A stretch of 64,000 nt of DNA from Candidatus Parabeggiatoa sp. nov. 2 (GCA_002085445.1 NBMI01000017.1:24630-88629); one strand, 5' to 3'; shown: positions 10,701 to 18,126, numbered from the stretch's first letter. A program made the numbers and translations. The notes: a model not told the origin generated them from the sequence alone.

Positions 10701-11481
10701 TCGTCGCTTTGAAACGTGAAATCGCTTGCAACCAACGGTAAGGCTTTTGTAAAAACGCCACCGGAGACATAAGAATAGAGGGAATGCCGAGATATAAGGG
10801 CTGCAACAGGTTGCCAATCAACCCCATATCATGGAATAACGGCAACCACCCGACAAAAACCGTGTTTTCGGTATGCCCAAATCCTTGCAGAATCATTTCT
10901 TCATTGTGCAGCAAATTACCATGACTCACCATCACACCCTTGGGCGTACCCGTCGAGCCTGAGGTATATTGAAGAAAAGCCAGCGTGTCACTATGGATAT
11001 CAGACACTTGCCAATTATCGGCCAATTCCTCGGCGAGATTATCGGTAGCAAGCCATTGCTGATTTTTCAATTCTGGCACTTGGGCAAGGCGCTGTGCCAT
11101 GTCAGACAAAATGTCAGTCGTGGTCAGTACTTTTGTCGCCTGTGCGTCGGCGACAAGCGCTTGAATACGAGGATCAAGACGGTTGCGCCGTGGTGGATAA
11201 GTGGGCACGGCCACAACACCCGCGTACAGGCAACCGAAAAAAGCGGCGATATAATCCAACCCGGCGGGGTAGAGTAACAAGGCACGCTCGCCGGCGGCCC
11301 CCAAGTCCTGAAGTGCCGAGGCTATGGCTCGCGCACGTTGGTCTAACTGTGCATAAGTCCAGCTAATTTTTTCAGTTTCACCATCAACCAGAAAAGTATA
11401 AGCCCGCTTATTGGGTTGGTTTTGCGCTCGAAGGCGCAGTAGTTCAAGTAATGTAGTTGGTTGAATAAGGTTTTTAGCCAT
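4717..11481 (-). CDS. FAAL-ACP-KS-AT-KR-ACP type I polyketide synthase
   Basis: This loading and first-extension protein of a lipopeptide pathway activates a fatty acid as acyl-AMP, loads it on the first carrier, extends it with one malonyl-type unit and reduces the beta-keto group. Approximate domains, numbered from the GTG at 11514: fatty acyl-AMP ligase 20-560 (YTSGSTGTPKG, CYGMAE); ACP with GLDSM near 616; ketosynthase 675-1100 with DTACSSS near 840 and later conserved His; acyltransferase 1205-1500 with GHSLGEY near 1310; ketoreductase around 1880-2060 with GGLGALG and AHYAAAN; ACP with GMDSL near 2196. No dehydratase or enoylreductase is seen. The AT has VGAH where malonyl ATs usually have HAFH and methylmalonyl ATs YASH. 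I prefer the ATG at 11481 (MAKNLIQ), a typical FAAL start; an in-frame GTG at 11514 adds 11 residues. The stop overlaps the NRPS start by 4 nt. Confidence 0.93.
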   Translation of the reverse strand: MAKNLIQPTTLLELLRLRAQNQPNKRAYTFLVDGETEKISWTYAQLDQRARAIASALQDLGAAGERALLLYPAGLDYIAAFFGCLYAGVVAVPTYPPRRNRLDPRIQALVADAQATKVLTTTDILSDMAQRLAQVPELKNQQWLATDNLAEELADNWQVSDIHSDTLAFLQYTSGSTGTPKGVMVSHGNLLHNEEMILQGFGHTENTVFVGWLPLFHDMGLIGNLLQPLYLGIPSILMSPVAFLQKPYRWLQAISRFKATTSGGPNFAFDLCVQKITKEQRAQLDLKSWEVAFNGAEPIHAQTLERFSETFADCGFRREAFYPCYGMAETTLEEEGTRSIVGCGQTWLEQKIVIVDPESFRPCSEQQVGEIWVSGPNVALGYWNRTEETQQTFQAYLADTGEGPFLRTGDLGFLQNCELFVTGRLKDIIIIRGGNHYPQDIELTTEKSHPALKTNSGAAFSVEIAGEERLFVAQEVERTALKNLNTDEIVSAIRQAIAEQHELQVYTLLLLKPATLPKTSSGKVQRRTCQLKFLEGTLKTIATWQQEISSQEVINDNNSKNTILKEQLVTAEAIQTWLLTQLSKHLKISASEIDIREPLARYGLDSMTAVSLSGELETWLGRSLSPTLVYDYPNIQALSQYLAQKQQSDDKTTRFGESKTANEPIAIIGMSCRFPGAQDIFEFWQLLRDGRDAITEVPASRWEINDFYDPNPDIPGKMNTRWGGFLDEVAEFDPEFFGISPREANLMDPQQRLLLEVSWEALENAGIAPDKLAGSQTGVFIGISTDDYAHLQSKYRVTPDTYSGTGNASSIAANRLSYFFDLRGPSIAIDTACSSSLVAVHQACLHLRQRECHLALAGGVNVILNPDLTITFSQAKMTAPDGYCKTFDASADGYVRGEGCGIVVLKRLQDAVKDGDNILAIIKGSAINQDGRTNGLTAPNGLSQQAVIRQALKNASVEHAQISYVETHGSATSLGDPIEVNALKEVLLEDRSVEQPCWIGSVKTNLGHLEAAAGIAGLIKVVLSLLKGEIFPHLHFKELNPLIAIENTPLSIPTECQTYQPHFVGISSFGFGGTNAHMVLENPSKAQTAERLETSKVFSMERPKHLFTLSAKNESALRELAQRYKTYLQSHPEVRLTDICYTVNTGRSHFDHRLAIITESTGQLRDKLSAVEEMEMGKMTGYTKGKASQFSPKIAFLFPGQGSQYVGMGRELYQTQPIFRQTLERCDEILRAYLPKPLLEVLYQESDVQEERKIIVSRGRHFSLHETIYTQPALFAFEYALAKLWQSWGIEPTVVMGHSLGEYVAACVAGVFSLEEGLQLIVERARLMQSLPPDGAMLTVMADEAYVLKACQPYSQAISIAAINEPAHIVISGQNKAIQAVQARLEADGIKTYPLNVSVGAHSHLMAPISADFEKITAKVNYSSPRLDIISNLSGKQVEKDEITTPEYWCRHAQAPVRFAAGMETLHQQGIDIFVEIGPQPTLLGMGRQCLPPEVGVWLPSLRQWYSDWQQLLQSLAELYVHGVSIDWAGFYQDYPCCRIALPTYPFQRQRYWFETSKNVDSLPKPETQTSIVELIVQGETEQLAQRLEQVSHLSVAREQLLSVLEVLVQEHQQQVRFNTIQEWLYQLIWQSKPRSTTHISTEPQSSSPGRWLIFADQGGVGQALAQQLQKHEQHCFLVYAGETYAKTDDIFSINPTEPTDFERLLQETPAKEAAPLRGIVHLWSLEAALPDDLTLQTLEQAQTLGCGNVLLLVQALVKQHYDSALLWLVTRNAVPVRTPISGLAQAPLWGLGKVVALEHPEIWGGLVDLGLPMDNDKSNMMDDATVLVNEILDSDSEDQIAYREGHRYVSRLVPNHLTESSSAISLQTEASYLITGGLGALGLHVAKWMVAQGAKHLILTARREPSQQSQEAINQLRQSGVEVVVGLADVANEAEIATLFDTTANNMPPLRGVIHAAGVSELEACKEIALSTMHAVLRPKVQGTWNLHQLTRNLPLDFFVCFSSIASVWGSQGQAHYAAANHFLDVLAHYRRGLGLPALTINWGPWAGGGMTTDEAQTLLKRLGVAALSPDSAIETLAYLLGTDECQSVVAQVNWSLFKELYTARHQRPLFEQIEIPLPETTKPLGLSAEPAMAQIVQQLAQKNAGERLPLLIAHLQGEVAKICGFDTPHQLPVPEKSFLELGMDSLMAVELKNKLAAQLGISLPVRVAFDYPNIQALAQYLTQVLDLETTTATPNHSIEQTENPEWEEGDIL

Positions 11482-11620
11482 GGGTAAATTCTTGTAATCC
11501 CGGTTATCTGTCACTTATTTGTTTTTATTAGTAAAAAAAGTGTTCATCATATGAGTTCTACTTTAATATCAATCAGTTATAGAGTTACAATTCTCTCAAT
11601 CAGTTATGATAAATTAGAGT

Positions 11621-12056
11621 GTGACCTTGACTTGATGTGACTGAAAAACTTTAAATATGCTTAAAATCAATCAGTTGTATCATTGGAGTCCAAAGCTAAA
11701 GCTCTGGAAGAAAAGTACATCAAATGGTTGAGTGAATCCGTTAATTCCGCTAATCTTTTGTACTTGCTCTTCTACCCGACGAAACGATTGGACACTCGTG
11801 CAGAAGAAAAGCTATTATTGAGAGTCGAACGAAAGAGGGCCATCATCAAATTTGAAATCACTCAAATGACAACATGGCCCTCAAAAGTTCTTCGACCTTT
11901 ATCCATAAAAAATACAGGGTTATTGACGGAATTAAAAGTTATTGAGGACTGTGACCTTGACTTTATGTGACTGAAAAACATTTAATATTTTTAAAATCAA
12001 TCAGTTGTATCATTGGAGTCCAAAGCTAAAGCTCTGGAAGAAAAGTACCTCAAATA
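11621..12056. repeat. Pair of 106-bp direct repeats (11621-11726 and 11951-12056) around an AGGGCCA palindrome
   Basis: The two copies start GTGACCTTGACTT, continue through CAATCAGTTGTATCATTGG and GGAGTCCAAAGCTAAAGCTC, and end at AGTAC(A/C)TCAAAT. They differ at only a few positions and are 330 bp apart. Between them lies one copy of the AGGGCCATCA...TGGCCCT palindromic family (about 11835-11886). The 95-codon ORF at 11683-11970 starts in one copy and ends in the other, so I do not regard it as a gene. Confidence 0.75.
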
Positions 12057-12592
12057 GAGGCCACACTCGATAAATTATGGCTTTTTTAATTTGACAAATT
12101 AAATTGTCTTTGTATTCAGTTGCTTATTAATCGGCCCCGTCAATTTTTAAAAGCTGTAAAATCAAACAGTTATATCTTGGGTGCGTAAGTCCTAAAGTTA
12201 TAAAAACAGACTCGTGCAGAAGAATTAAAAAGGGCCAAGCAAGGTTTTTTTTCAGACAATAAATCAGGGAATGCAGACCTTGGTCCAATTCATAAAAATT
12301 AATTATACTGCAAACGGTTAGGATTTGAAACTTATCTTGCTTAAGCTTCGATCCGCAGTAACGAGCGTAGCGAGATAACATCGTTCTTCGCTGTGCGATA
12401 TCACTTTTAGGACTTACGCATTGACAAAATAAATTGATTGAGTCTTCAATCAGTTACGTCTAAAAGGCCCAAGCCTTTATTTGGAAAGTTTTTAAATAGA
12501 CTCAGCGTGGGAACAAATTTAACTTTTCCAATAAGGCAGGTGGGCAAGAAAAAGACTTTGCCCACCCTACTATTAATATCAATGAGTTATGA
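12057..12592. other. Gene-free AT-rich gap downstream of the 106-bp repeats
   Basis: I see no convincing coding sequence. The stretch holds degenerate hairpin motifs (GTAACGAGCGTAGCGAGATA near 12357), two copies of CCTAAA/CTTACGCA-type sequence, and AT-rich spacers. The stretch between 12127 and 12381 is open on the minus strand for 84 codons but has no recognisable motif or ribosome binding site. Confidence 0.5.
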
Positions 12593-12703
12593 ATATTTTA
12601 CCCATGGGTAAATTGATGAAAATTGTCCAAAAACAACTGACCCTAAATTGGTAATTTCTTGTAAATCATAAATCTTTTCATCTGTCAATGCGTCAGCGAG
12701 CGA
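12593..12703 (-). pseudogene. Possible C-terminal coding remnant, unidentified
   Basis: The minus strand reads ADALTDEKIYDL then QEITNLGSVVFG, then QFSSIYPWVKYS and a stop, about 36 codons of protein-like composition. It breaks off exactly where a repeat beginning TTCGGGTGTGTCCCACTTG starts (near 12707), as expected if that element cut away the rest of a gene. I do not recognise the family, and a chance open frame is possible. Confidence 0.3.
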
Positions 12704-12706
12704 AGT

Positions 12707-12840
12707 TTCGGGTGTGTCCCACTTGTCCTTTTAGAGGTTTTTAGGGAAAAGGGCCATCAATCAAATCAATTCGCTAACCTGGCCCTCAAAAAAGGAATTC
12801 CAGGCAAAAGTTTTTCTAAGCAAAAAATTTTGCCTGGAAA
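12707..12840. repeat. Composite GGGTGTGTCCCACTTGTCC / AGGGCCATCA palindrome element
   Basis: The element begins TCGGGTGTGTCCCACTTGTC. It is followed by a palindromic block, AGGGCCATCAATCAAAT to CTGGCCCTCAAAAAA (about 12750-12791). Related composites occur at 23447-23547 and 36203-36303. The complementary ends AGGGCCA and TGGCCCT could form a stem around a 30-nt loop. It has no coding capacity. Confidence 0.7.
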
Positions 12841-12908
12841 TGAAGAATGAAGAATGAAGAATGAACAATTTATAAAAATTTTGCATTTTTCATTTTTCAT
12901 TTTTCATT
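12840..12908. repeat. Heptamer tracts GAAGAAT and TTTTTCA
   Basis: GAAGAATGAAGAATGAA is followed after about 20 bp by three copies of CATTTTT in the opposite sense. The TTTTTCA heptamer recurs at 23562-23680 and 23864-23895 and is one of three heptamer families in the window. Confidence 0.75.
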
Positions 12909-13130
12909 TATAAAATGGTAAGCCATTAACAAAAGCTTACCAAATCAAGAAAGAAAACCGGGCAGGAAAAAGAAACCTTAGCTTTAAAGCGGCAAGACAA
13001 CTCAAAATCTGTCGGATAAGTGGGACACATTCATCATATTGTCATATTCTTGAGGCAAACTAATAGCCTTACCACAACACCGGAAAAAAATTAATTATTA
13101 ATCATTAATTATTTACGTAGGGGCAATCCC

Positions 13131-13242
13131 TTGTGGTTGCCCTTTCTTGTGGTTGCCCTTTCTTGTGGTTGCCCTTTCTTGTGGTTGCCCTTTCTTGTGG
13201 TTGCCCTTTCTTGTGGTTGCCCTTTCTTGTGGTTGCCCTTTC
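13131..13242. repeat. Perfect 16-bp tandem repeat, seven copies
   Basis: The unit TTGTGGTTGCCCTTTC is repeated seven times without spacers just downstream of the Nudix gene stop. Copies are virtually identical, which implies recent expansion. Related single copies (GGGCAACCACAAGGGATTGC) occur near 32690, so the unit derives from a dispersed GGGCAATCCCTTGTGGTTGC motif. Confidence 0.9.
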
Positions 13243-13286
13243 GGTTCGGGCAAAATACTACTACAAACTAGTCGCTAAAGCGACTA

Positions 13287-13907
13287 CTACAAACCGTTCC
13301 AACGCGCCTTAACTTCGTCACGATGTAAGGCTAACCATTGCAGCGCGATAATAGCCGGGGCAAAACGAATTTTACCCGCTTGTAACATTTCCAAGGCGGT
13401 GTCGAAAGACACGACATGTACTTGAATATCTTCATGTTCCGAGGCAACGCCATGAATGCCGCTGGCTTTGCTTGCATCTACCCGCCCACAAAAGAGGGCC
13501 GTCGTTTCAGAGGTACTGCCTGGACTGACAAAAAAATCGCAGATGTGAATAATGTCCGAAACGGGGCAACCGGCTTCCTCTACAACTTCTCTATACACCA
13601 CCTCACCAGGGCTTTCTCCCGGCTCCAAAATACCCGCAACGATTTCCCATAGCCAAGCGCCGTCAGCATGTCCTATCGCCCCGGGGCGAAATTGTTCAAT
13701 CATCACGACTTGCTCACGAATTGGATCATAAGGCAAAACAGCGGCCGCATGGCCTCGCTCTAGCACTTCGCGCAGTAATTCGCGGCTCCAGCCGCCGGCA
13801 AAGAGTGTGTGCTTGAGCCGATAGCGGACTAATTTAAAAAAACCTTCATAGCAAGTGGTTTTATCAAGAATTTCAATATCTTTTTTTGGAGACGTGGTAG
13901 CAGACAT
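13287..13907 (-). CDS. nudF: ADP-ribose pyrophosphatase, Nudix family
   Basis: It is predicted to hydrolyse ADP-ribose and related nucleoside diphosphate sugars in the cytoplasm. The 206-residue length is typical of NudF. A complete Nudix box is present around residues 95-117 (GILEPGESPGEV, then REVVEEAG), preceded by a QFRPGA segment as in other ADP-ribose pyrophosphatases. The catalytic glutamates are intact. The start at 13907 has GAGAGAAC about 7 nt upstream. It stands alone: a 16-bp tandem array follows the stop and a long heptamer array lies upstream. Exact substrate is not decidable from sequence. Confidence 0.9.
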   Translation of the reverse strand: MSATTSPKKDIEILDKTTCYEGFFKLVRYRLKHTLFAGGWSRELLREVLERGHAAAVLPYDPIREQVVMIEQFRPGAIGHADGAWLWEIVAGILEPGESPGEVVYREVVEEAGCPVSDIIHICDFFVSPGSTSETTALFCGRVDASKASGIHGVASEHEDIQVHVVSFDTALEMLQAGKIRFAPAIIALQWLALHRDEVKARWNGL

Positions 13908-13920
13908 AAGTTCTCTCGTT

Positions 13921-14155
13921 TTCAGTTAATCGTTCACAGTTAATCGTTCACAGTTATCAGTTTTCTTTCAGTGAACAGTGTAAACTGAAAAACGGATAAC
14001 TGAAAAACTGAATTCTCGGAATCTTTTTTTAGGCACAAAAACTGATTCCGAGAACTGAAAAACTGATAACTGAAAAACTGATAACTGAAAAACTGATAAC
14101 TGAAAAACTGATCACTGAAAAACTGAAAACTGATAACTGTGAACGATCACTGAAA
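13921..14155. repeat. Long ACTGATA/ACTGAAAA heptamer-octamer array
   Basis: AACTGATAACTG and AACTGAAAAACTG units alternate over about 230 bp, with interspersed GTTCACAGTTAATC and TCCGAGAACTGAAAAA variants and some copies in reverse orientation near 13921-13965. The array ends abruptly at a paralogous gene fragment at 14163. Confidence 0.85.
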
Positions 14156-14162
14156 AGTATTC

Positions 14163-14274
14163 CAACAAACCGTCACCAAGGGCAAATTAAATGCCGTTGT
14201 TGCATTAACACGCCCCGGCGTAAAATGTGATAACATGGTTCAACGTAAGGCGGAAGTGATTCAATCTATACTTT
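14163..14274 (+). pseudogene. C-terminal fragment of a paralogue of the 14518-16497 gene
   Basis: The plus strand reads QTVTKGKLNAVV, ALTRPGVKCDN, MVQRKAEVIQSI. The end of the downstream 659-residue protein reads QTATKGELNTIA, SLLRPGVKCDN, DIRHRAEVIQTI, so about two thirds of residues match. The fragment has no start, is cut on the left by the heptamer array, and runs on without the expected stop. It is the leftover of a tandem duplicate whose body was replaced by repeats. Confidence 0.8.
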
Positions 14275-14378
14275 GCCTCGATCACAAATTGCGCTTTTGG
14301 AATGAAGACAGATACGAAATATTGTTGAAATGGCTCCATTGTACTAGCTGCGTGAGACATGACAAAAAACTCAGTTTA

Positions 14379-14455
14379 TGGCTATCCAGGGGCGTTGCCC
14401 CTGGCTATCCAGGGGCGTTGCCCCTGGCTATATTAATATCGCCCCGTTGGGGCTA
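14379..14455. repeat. Dispersed GC-rich palindrome (CCAGGGGCGTTGCCCCTGG)
   Basis: Two copies of the palindrome CCAGGGGCGTTGCCCCTGG stand in tandem, followed by TTAATATCGCCCCGTTGGGG. Related copies lie at 18132-18180, 18961-19025, 26275-26325 and 26400-26495. They are hairpin-forming and non-coding. Confidence 0.75.
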
Positions 14456-14517
14456 AATTGTTAACCTACTGATAACTGATAACTGATAACTTACCAACCA
14501 ACGATGGAGAATATATT

Positions 14518-16497
14518 ATGGCAAGCATGTTCCAAAAAAACGTTATTTTACAGGTAGTTGCTTATGTGGTCGCAACCCTGTTGTTGTGGGCCGGGCTGAG
14601 TTTTGCGCCAAGTTATGCTGACGAGGCGGAGGTGACATACTATGCTTTTGTCACGCACAAGCTTGACGGAGAAAGCTTGTGGAAAACGGCCTATCAATTT
14701 CCACTATTGCGTCCGGGTATTTATCGTTTCCAAATTGTCATGTTCCCCAAGTTGCTTGAGGGTAAGTCACCAAATTGGTATGCGTTGCGGGGAGAAATTG
14801 AGTTTGAAACTGATCCTGGGGGGGGGGTTAAGGTCAAAAAGCGACATACATTAGAAGATCAAGAAGAAACTTCCGGTCTTTGGGCAATCGCAGAAACCGC
14901 ACAAAACGCACCCCAAAATAATTGGGCAGCTATAAGACAAGAAAAATTGCAGCCCATAATTGAGCAAATGACAAAATTACGCAGTAGTGGTTCTCCCGAT
15001 CCAAATCTCATGCGTTTCCTTGTACTTAATCAAAAAGTAAAGGACACTTCTTGGCAATCGTATGATGGTAGTAAAAACTATCGTCTCTTTCGACTTCATT
15101 ATTTAGAGGCAGATGATCTCAACAACAAGTATAAAAATGCACTTTCGCGTTTTCTCAATCCGGGCGAAGAGCCAACCACTGACATCGAGCAACTTCAAGA
15201 ATGGGTGGACGAGCAAGACAGTTTTAAATCGGCCGGTTATTTGGGGGAAGCTGACGACAAACACAAGGATTTTTACGGGGCGTTTAAAACCTGGTTTAAC
15301 CAGTTGAATTTATCCCAGCTTGACGAAGGCAATGGGGAAGAGAGTTCCTCGTGGGTGTGGCTATTTTTGGCCGTTTTGTTCGTGGTTATCGTTGCAGTTA
15401 TCGGCCGAGAGGTTTGGCTACCTGCTGAAAAACCACCGTATCGTCTTGATTATGAAGATGACGACGAGACAGAAGAAGGCACTAAAAAACCCGGTTTCAT
15501 CAACCAACTAATAAAACAAACCGCCGCTACCATTGGCAACCGGACTACCAAACCTTCCAACTACGTGTCGAAAAATGAATTGAAGTCGTTAAGGAATGAA
15601 TTAGCAAACTCTAATAATGTCCAGCCATTGGAAAAACGCTTAACTAAGTTGGAAAAGGAATTTTCTTCAGTAAATCATCACATAAAGCAACAACTCGAGA
15701 TGATGAATAAAAAGCTGATAGAATTAGAAAAAAACCCCGCACCGAGTAACCGTGGCGGGAATCAAGTCTCGTCCGCTTCCATGATGTATTCTTACGTGTC
15801 GAAAGCCGAATTTGCTGATGCCGTAGAAAAAGTGATACGGCAAAAACTGCTCGCCCAGACAGAAAAGTTACAAAACATTTCAAAAAGTGAAAGTGTTGAA
15901 AACATTGTCAGACAACAACTGAATCTTTATTTTGGCACCGATCAATTCCAGAGAACTGTGGCCGATCAGCTTGAATTCTCAACAAAAACAAACCCTTATC
16001 TGAAAGATAAAACACCAGCACCAGCACGGCCCAAAAAGGCACTTCAAGCACCGCCGGAGACAAAACCCACAGTCAACACAGCGGCCGAGCCAATCCAAGA
16101 ATCGCGGCCGCCTAATGCCACCACCAACGACGTGATTGACAAAATAAAAACCGTCTTATTGAGTATGAAATCAGTAGAAGAAGCCGCACTCGACACGCTG
16201 GATGCTAACGTCGATCCATGCACCTTTGTGACAAATGTCGTGGCTAACTGCTTGAAACTGAATCAGTCGGCGACACACTACCAGCGTTTGGATCGCAGCA
16301 TTCAAGAAATCACTGGTGGCAAGGTTTCTCTGATTATCCCCAATGTTGGAGAAGACATCCGTCAAGAAGAACACAATGCGATGTCTACCCAAACCGCTAC
16401 CAAAGGCGAGCTGAACACTATCGCAAGCTTACTACGCCCCGGCGTCAAATGTGATAACGACATCCGACACCGGGCTGAGGTTATTCAAACGATATGA
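14518..16497 (+). CDS. Exported/membrane coiled-coil protein of unknown function
   Basis: I do not recognise the family. The 659-residue protein has an N-terminal signal-like segment (residues 8-30, ending PSYADEA), a predicted extracytoplasmic domain up to about 275, one transmembrane helix near 278-298 (WLFLAVLFVVIVAVIG), then an acidic cytoplasmic stretch, coiled coil around 345-430, a proline/alanine-rich linker, and a conserved C-terminal domain that also survives as the fragment at 14163-14274. GGAGA lies about 9 nt before the ATG. A 40-codon ORF overlaps its stop by 4 nt, then comes a terminator. Its position near the SrfB-like, GTPase and VWA genes suggests, but does not prove, a joint role. 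Confidence 0.8.
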   Translation: MASMFQKNVILQVVAYVVATLLLWAGLSFAPSYADEAEVTYYAFVTHKLDGESLWKTAYQFPLLRPGIYRFQIVMFPKLLEGKSPNWYALRGEIEFETDPGGGVKVKKRHTLEDQEETSGLWAIAETAQNAPQNNWAAIRQEKLQPIIEQMTKLRSSGSPDPNLMRFLVLNQKVKDTSWQSYDGSKNYRLFRLHYLEADDLNNKYKNALSRFLNPGEEPTTDIEQLQEWVDEQDSFKSAGYLGEADDKHKDFYGAFKTWFNQLNLSQLDEGNGEESSSWVWLFLAVLFVVIVAVIGREVWLPAEKPPYRLDYEDDDETEEGTKKPGFINQLIKQTAATIGNRTTKPSNYVSKNELKSLRNELANSNNVQPLEKRLTKLEKEFSSVNHHIKQQLEMMNKKLIELEKNPAPSNRGGNQVSSASMMYSYVSKAEFADAVEKVIRQKLLAQTEKLQNISKSESVENIVRQQLNLYFGTDQFQRTVADQLEFSTKTNPYLKDKTPAPARPKKALQAPPETKPTVNTAAEPIQESRPPNATTNDVIDKIKTVLLSMKSVEEAALDTLDANVDPCTFVTNVVANCLKLNQSATHYQRLDRSIQEITGGKVSLIIPNVGEDIRQEEHNAMSTQTATKGELNTIASLLRPGVKCDNDIRHRAEVIQTI

Positions 16498-16616
16498 CAA
16501 ACTCAAAATACCGTCAATACTTGTGCCATCTGAGTCAAGCACCGTTGAGTAACCAAGCCAATCGGCGTGGAAACAGAGATTATTTTGAAGAAGAACCTTA
16601 TAAAGATTATGATTAA
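16494..16616 (+). CDS. Small coupled ORF, 40 aa, unknown
   Basis: The ATG overlaps the stop of the 659-residue gene (ATGA), the classic arrangement for translational coupling. The product is 40 residues, polar, and ends in an acidic, aromatic tail (YFEEEPYKDYD). It stops 23 bp before a strong intrinsic terminator, so it fills exactly the space between the upstream stop and the transcript end. No family is recognised. It could be a small partner of the membrane protein, or a fortuitous ORF. Confidence 0.5.
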   Translation: MTNSKYRQYLCHLSQAPLSNQANRRGNRDYFEEEPYKDYD

Positions 16617-16639
16617 CGGGCCCGATTAAAACCTCCAGA

Positions 16640-16674
16640 AACCTCCAATGTTTACAAAACATTGGAGGTTTTTT
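16640..16674 (+). terminator. Intrinsic terminator after the 14518 operon
   Basis: A perfect 14-bp inverted repeat (AACCTCCAATGTTT / AAACATTGGAGGTT) with a 3-nt loop is followed by TTTT. A second weaker hairpin (AAGGTTTACCAAACCTT, then AGAGGTTTTT) follows at 16684-16713. Confidence 0.85.
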
Positions 16675-16827
16675 CCGCAAATATCCAAGGTTTACCAAAC
16701 CTTAGAGGTTTTTAGCAAGACGATATACGGAACGTACATATGCCCGCTCATTAGAAATGCATCAGATCGCGTCGAAAATTCGCCTAAATCTTCATCAGGG
16801 GCACTCAAAAATGCCTATAAAAATCCG

Positions 16828-16863
16828 TTTATTCCCAAAATCCGTTGTACTCTCACGATAACA
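16828..16863 (+). promoter_or_regulatory. 36-bp leader shared with the GTPase gene at 25995
   Basis: The 36 bp directly before the trhP ATG (beginning TTTATTCCCAAAATCCG and ending ATAACA) recur with a single mismatch 3 bp before the ATG of the dynamin-like GTPase (25999-26034, minus strand). Similarity stops upstream in both cases. It replaces a normal Shine-Dalgarno region and may be a mobile leader or a regulatory/5'-UTR motif. The core TCCGTTGTACT also recurs in the 39-bp repeat near 62590. Confidence 0.7.
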
Positions 16864-18126
16864 ATGAAAAAACCAGAACTACTCTCACCCGCCGGCACCC
16901 TCAAAAACATGCGCTACGCCATCGCCTACGGTGCCGACGCCGTTTATGCTGGGCAACCGCGTTACAGCCTACGAGTGCGTCAAAACGACTTTAATAAACT
17001 CAATAACTTAGAACGAGGCCTCCAACAGGCCCACGCCCAAGGCAAAAAATTCTATGTCACCACCAATATTTTACCCCATAACGCCAAACTAAAAACCTTT
17101 ATCGCCGACATAACGCCCATCATCGAAATGCAGCCCGACGCGCTAATTATGGCTGATCCCGGCTTAATTATGCTAGTGCTTGAACGTTGGCCTCAAATAC
17201 CCATTCACTTATCCGTGCAAGCCAACACCATGAATTACGCCGCCGTCAAATTTTGGCAACAGCTTGGCATCACTCGCATCATCCTATCGCGTGAACTCTC
17301 ATTAGAAGAAATCGCCGAAATTCGCCAACAATGCCCCGACATAGAACTAGAAGTCTTTATACATGGCGCCTTATGTATCGCCTATTCCGGCCGCTGCCTA
17401 CTCTCAGGCTATATCAATCACCGCGACGCCAACCAAGGCACTTGCACCAATGCCTGTCGCTGGAATTACAAACTGCATCAAGCCAAAGAAGATGAATCGG
17501 GCATCTATTTATTAGAAGAAAAAGATCGCCCCGGTAAATACATGCCCATCTTTGAAGATGAAAACGGCACTTATATTATGAATTCCAAAGACTTACGCGC
17601 TATTCAACAAGTAGGCCGCTTAATGGAAATTGGGATAGATTCACTTAAAATAGAAGGGCGGACAAAATCTCATTACTATGCAGCGCGAACCGCGCAAGTT
17701 TATCGCCAAGCCATTGACGACACGGTGGCAGGTAAACCCTTTGATAAAAAACTGATGGCCGAACTAGACAAATTAGCCAACCGCGGCTACACAGAAGGCT
17801 TTTATCGCCGCCATCAGCCTTCTGAATCTCAAAACTATCAAAACTACCACATCGGCGGATCAAATAACACTCAACAATTTGTGGGAGAAGTGTTAGGGCA
17901 TGACGAGAAAACGGGGCTATTAGAAATAGCCGTCAAAAATCATTTTGAACTCGGAGACAACTTAGAACTCATGCGCCCCCAAGGAAATTTACACTTTACC
18001 TTAGAACACCTTGAAAATCAACAAGGTGAAAATATCACCGTAGCACCCGGTTCAGGACATACAGTGCGAGTTCGCGCCCCAGCATCAGACGAAGTGGCGT
18101 GTGGGCTACTGCTCAAAGAATTATAA
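16864..18126 (+). CDS. trhP: Peptidase U32 family tRNA hydroxylation protein
   Basis: It belongs to the U32 group that includes E. coli YegQ/TrhP, which takes part in prephenate-dependent hydroxylation of U34 in tRNA. The protein starts MKKPELLSPAGTLKNM and shows the family signature around residues 165-200 (EVFIHGALCIAYSGRC, LSGYINHRDANQGTC), with the cysteines expected for an Fe-S site, then NSKDL and SLKIEGR. A C-terminal beta-barrel domain follows from about 335. At 420 residues it is a little shorter than E. coli YegQ. The open frame extends 72 codons further upstream through terminator hairpins, but homology starts at this ATG. It is a single gene with an unusual leader shared with another gene. 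Confidence 0.9.
   Translation: MKKPELLSPAGTLKNMRYAIAYGADAVYAGQPRYSLRVRQNDFNKLNNLERGLQQAHAQGKKFYVTTNILPHNAKLKTFIADITPIIEMQPDALIMADPGLIMLVLERWPQIPIHLSVQANTMNYAAVKFWQQLGITRIILSRELSLEEIAEIRQQCPDIELEVFIHGALCIAYSGRCLLSGYINHRDANQGTCTNACRWNYKLHQAKEDESGIYLLEEKDRPGKYMPIFEDENGTYIMNSKDLRAIQQVGRLMEIGIDSLKIEGRTKSHYYAARTAQVYRQAIDDTVAGKPFDKKLMAELDKLANRGYTEGFYRRHQPSESQNYQNYHIGGSNNTQQFVGEVLGHDEKTGLLEIAVKNHFELGDNLELMRPQGNLHFTLEHLENQQGENITVAPGSGHTVRVRAPASDEVACGLLLKEL

Noticed and set aside
11683..11970. 95-codon ORF
   Set aside because: It begins in one copy of a 106-bp repeat and ends in the other, and spans an AGGGCCA palindrome. No family resemblance.
11835..12791. AGGGCCA palindromes as intrinsic terminators
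   Set aside because: Loops are ~30 nt, T-tracts are lacking on one side, and copies occur in clusters far from gene ends.
16648..16863. 72-codon N-terminal extension of trhP
   Set aside because: It runs through terminator hairpins and the shared leader. Family homology begins at MKKPELLSPAG (16864).
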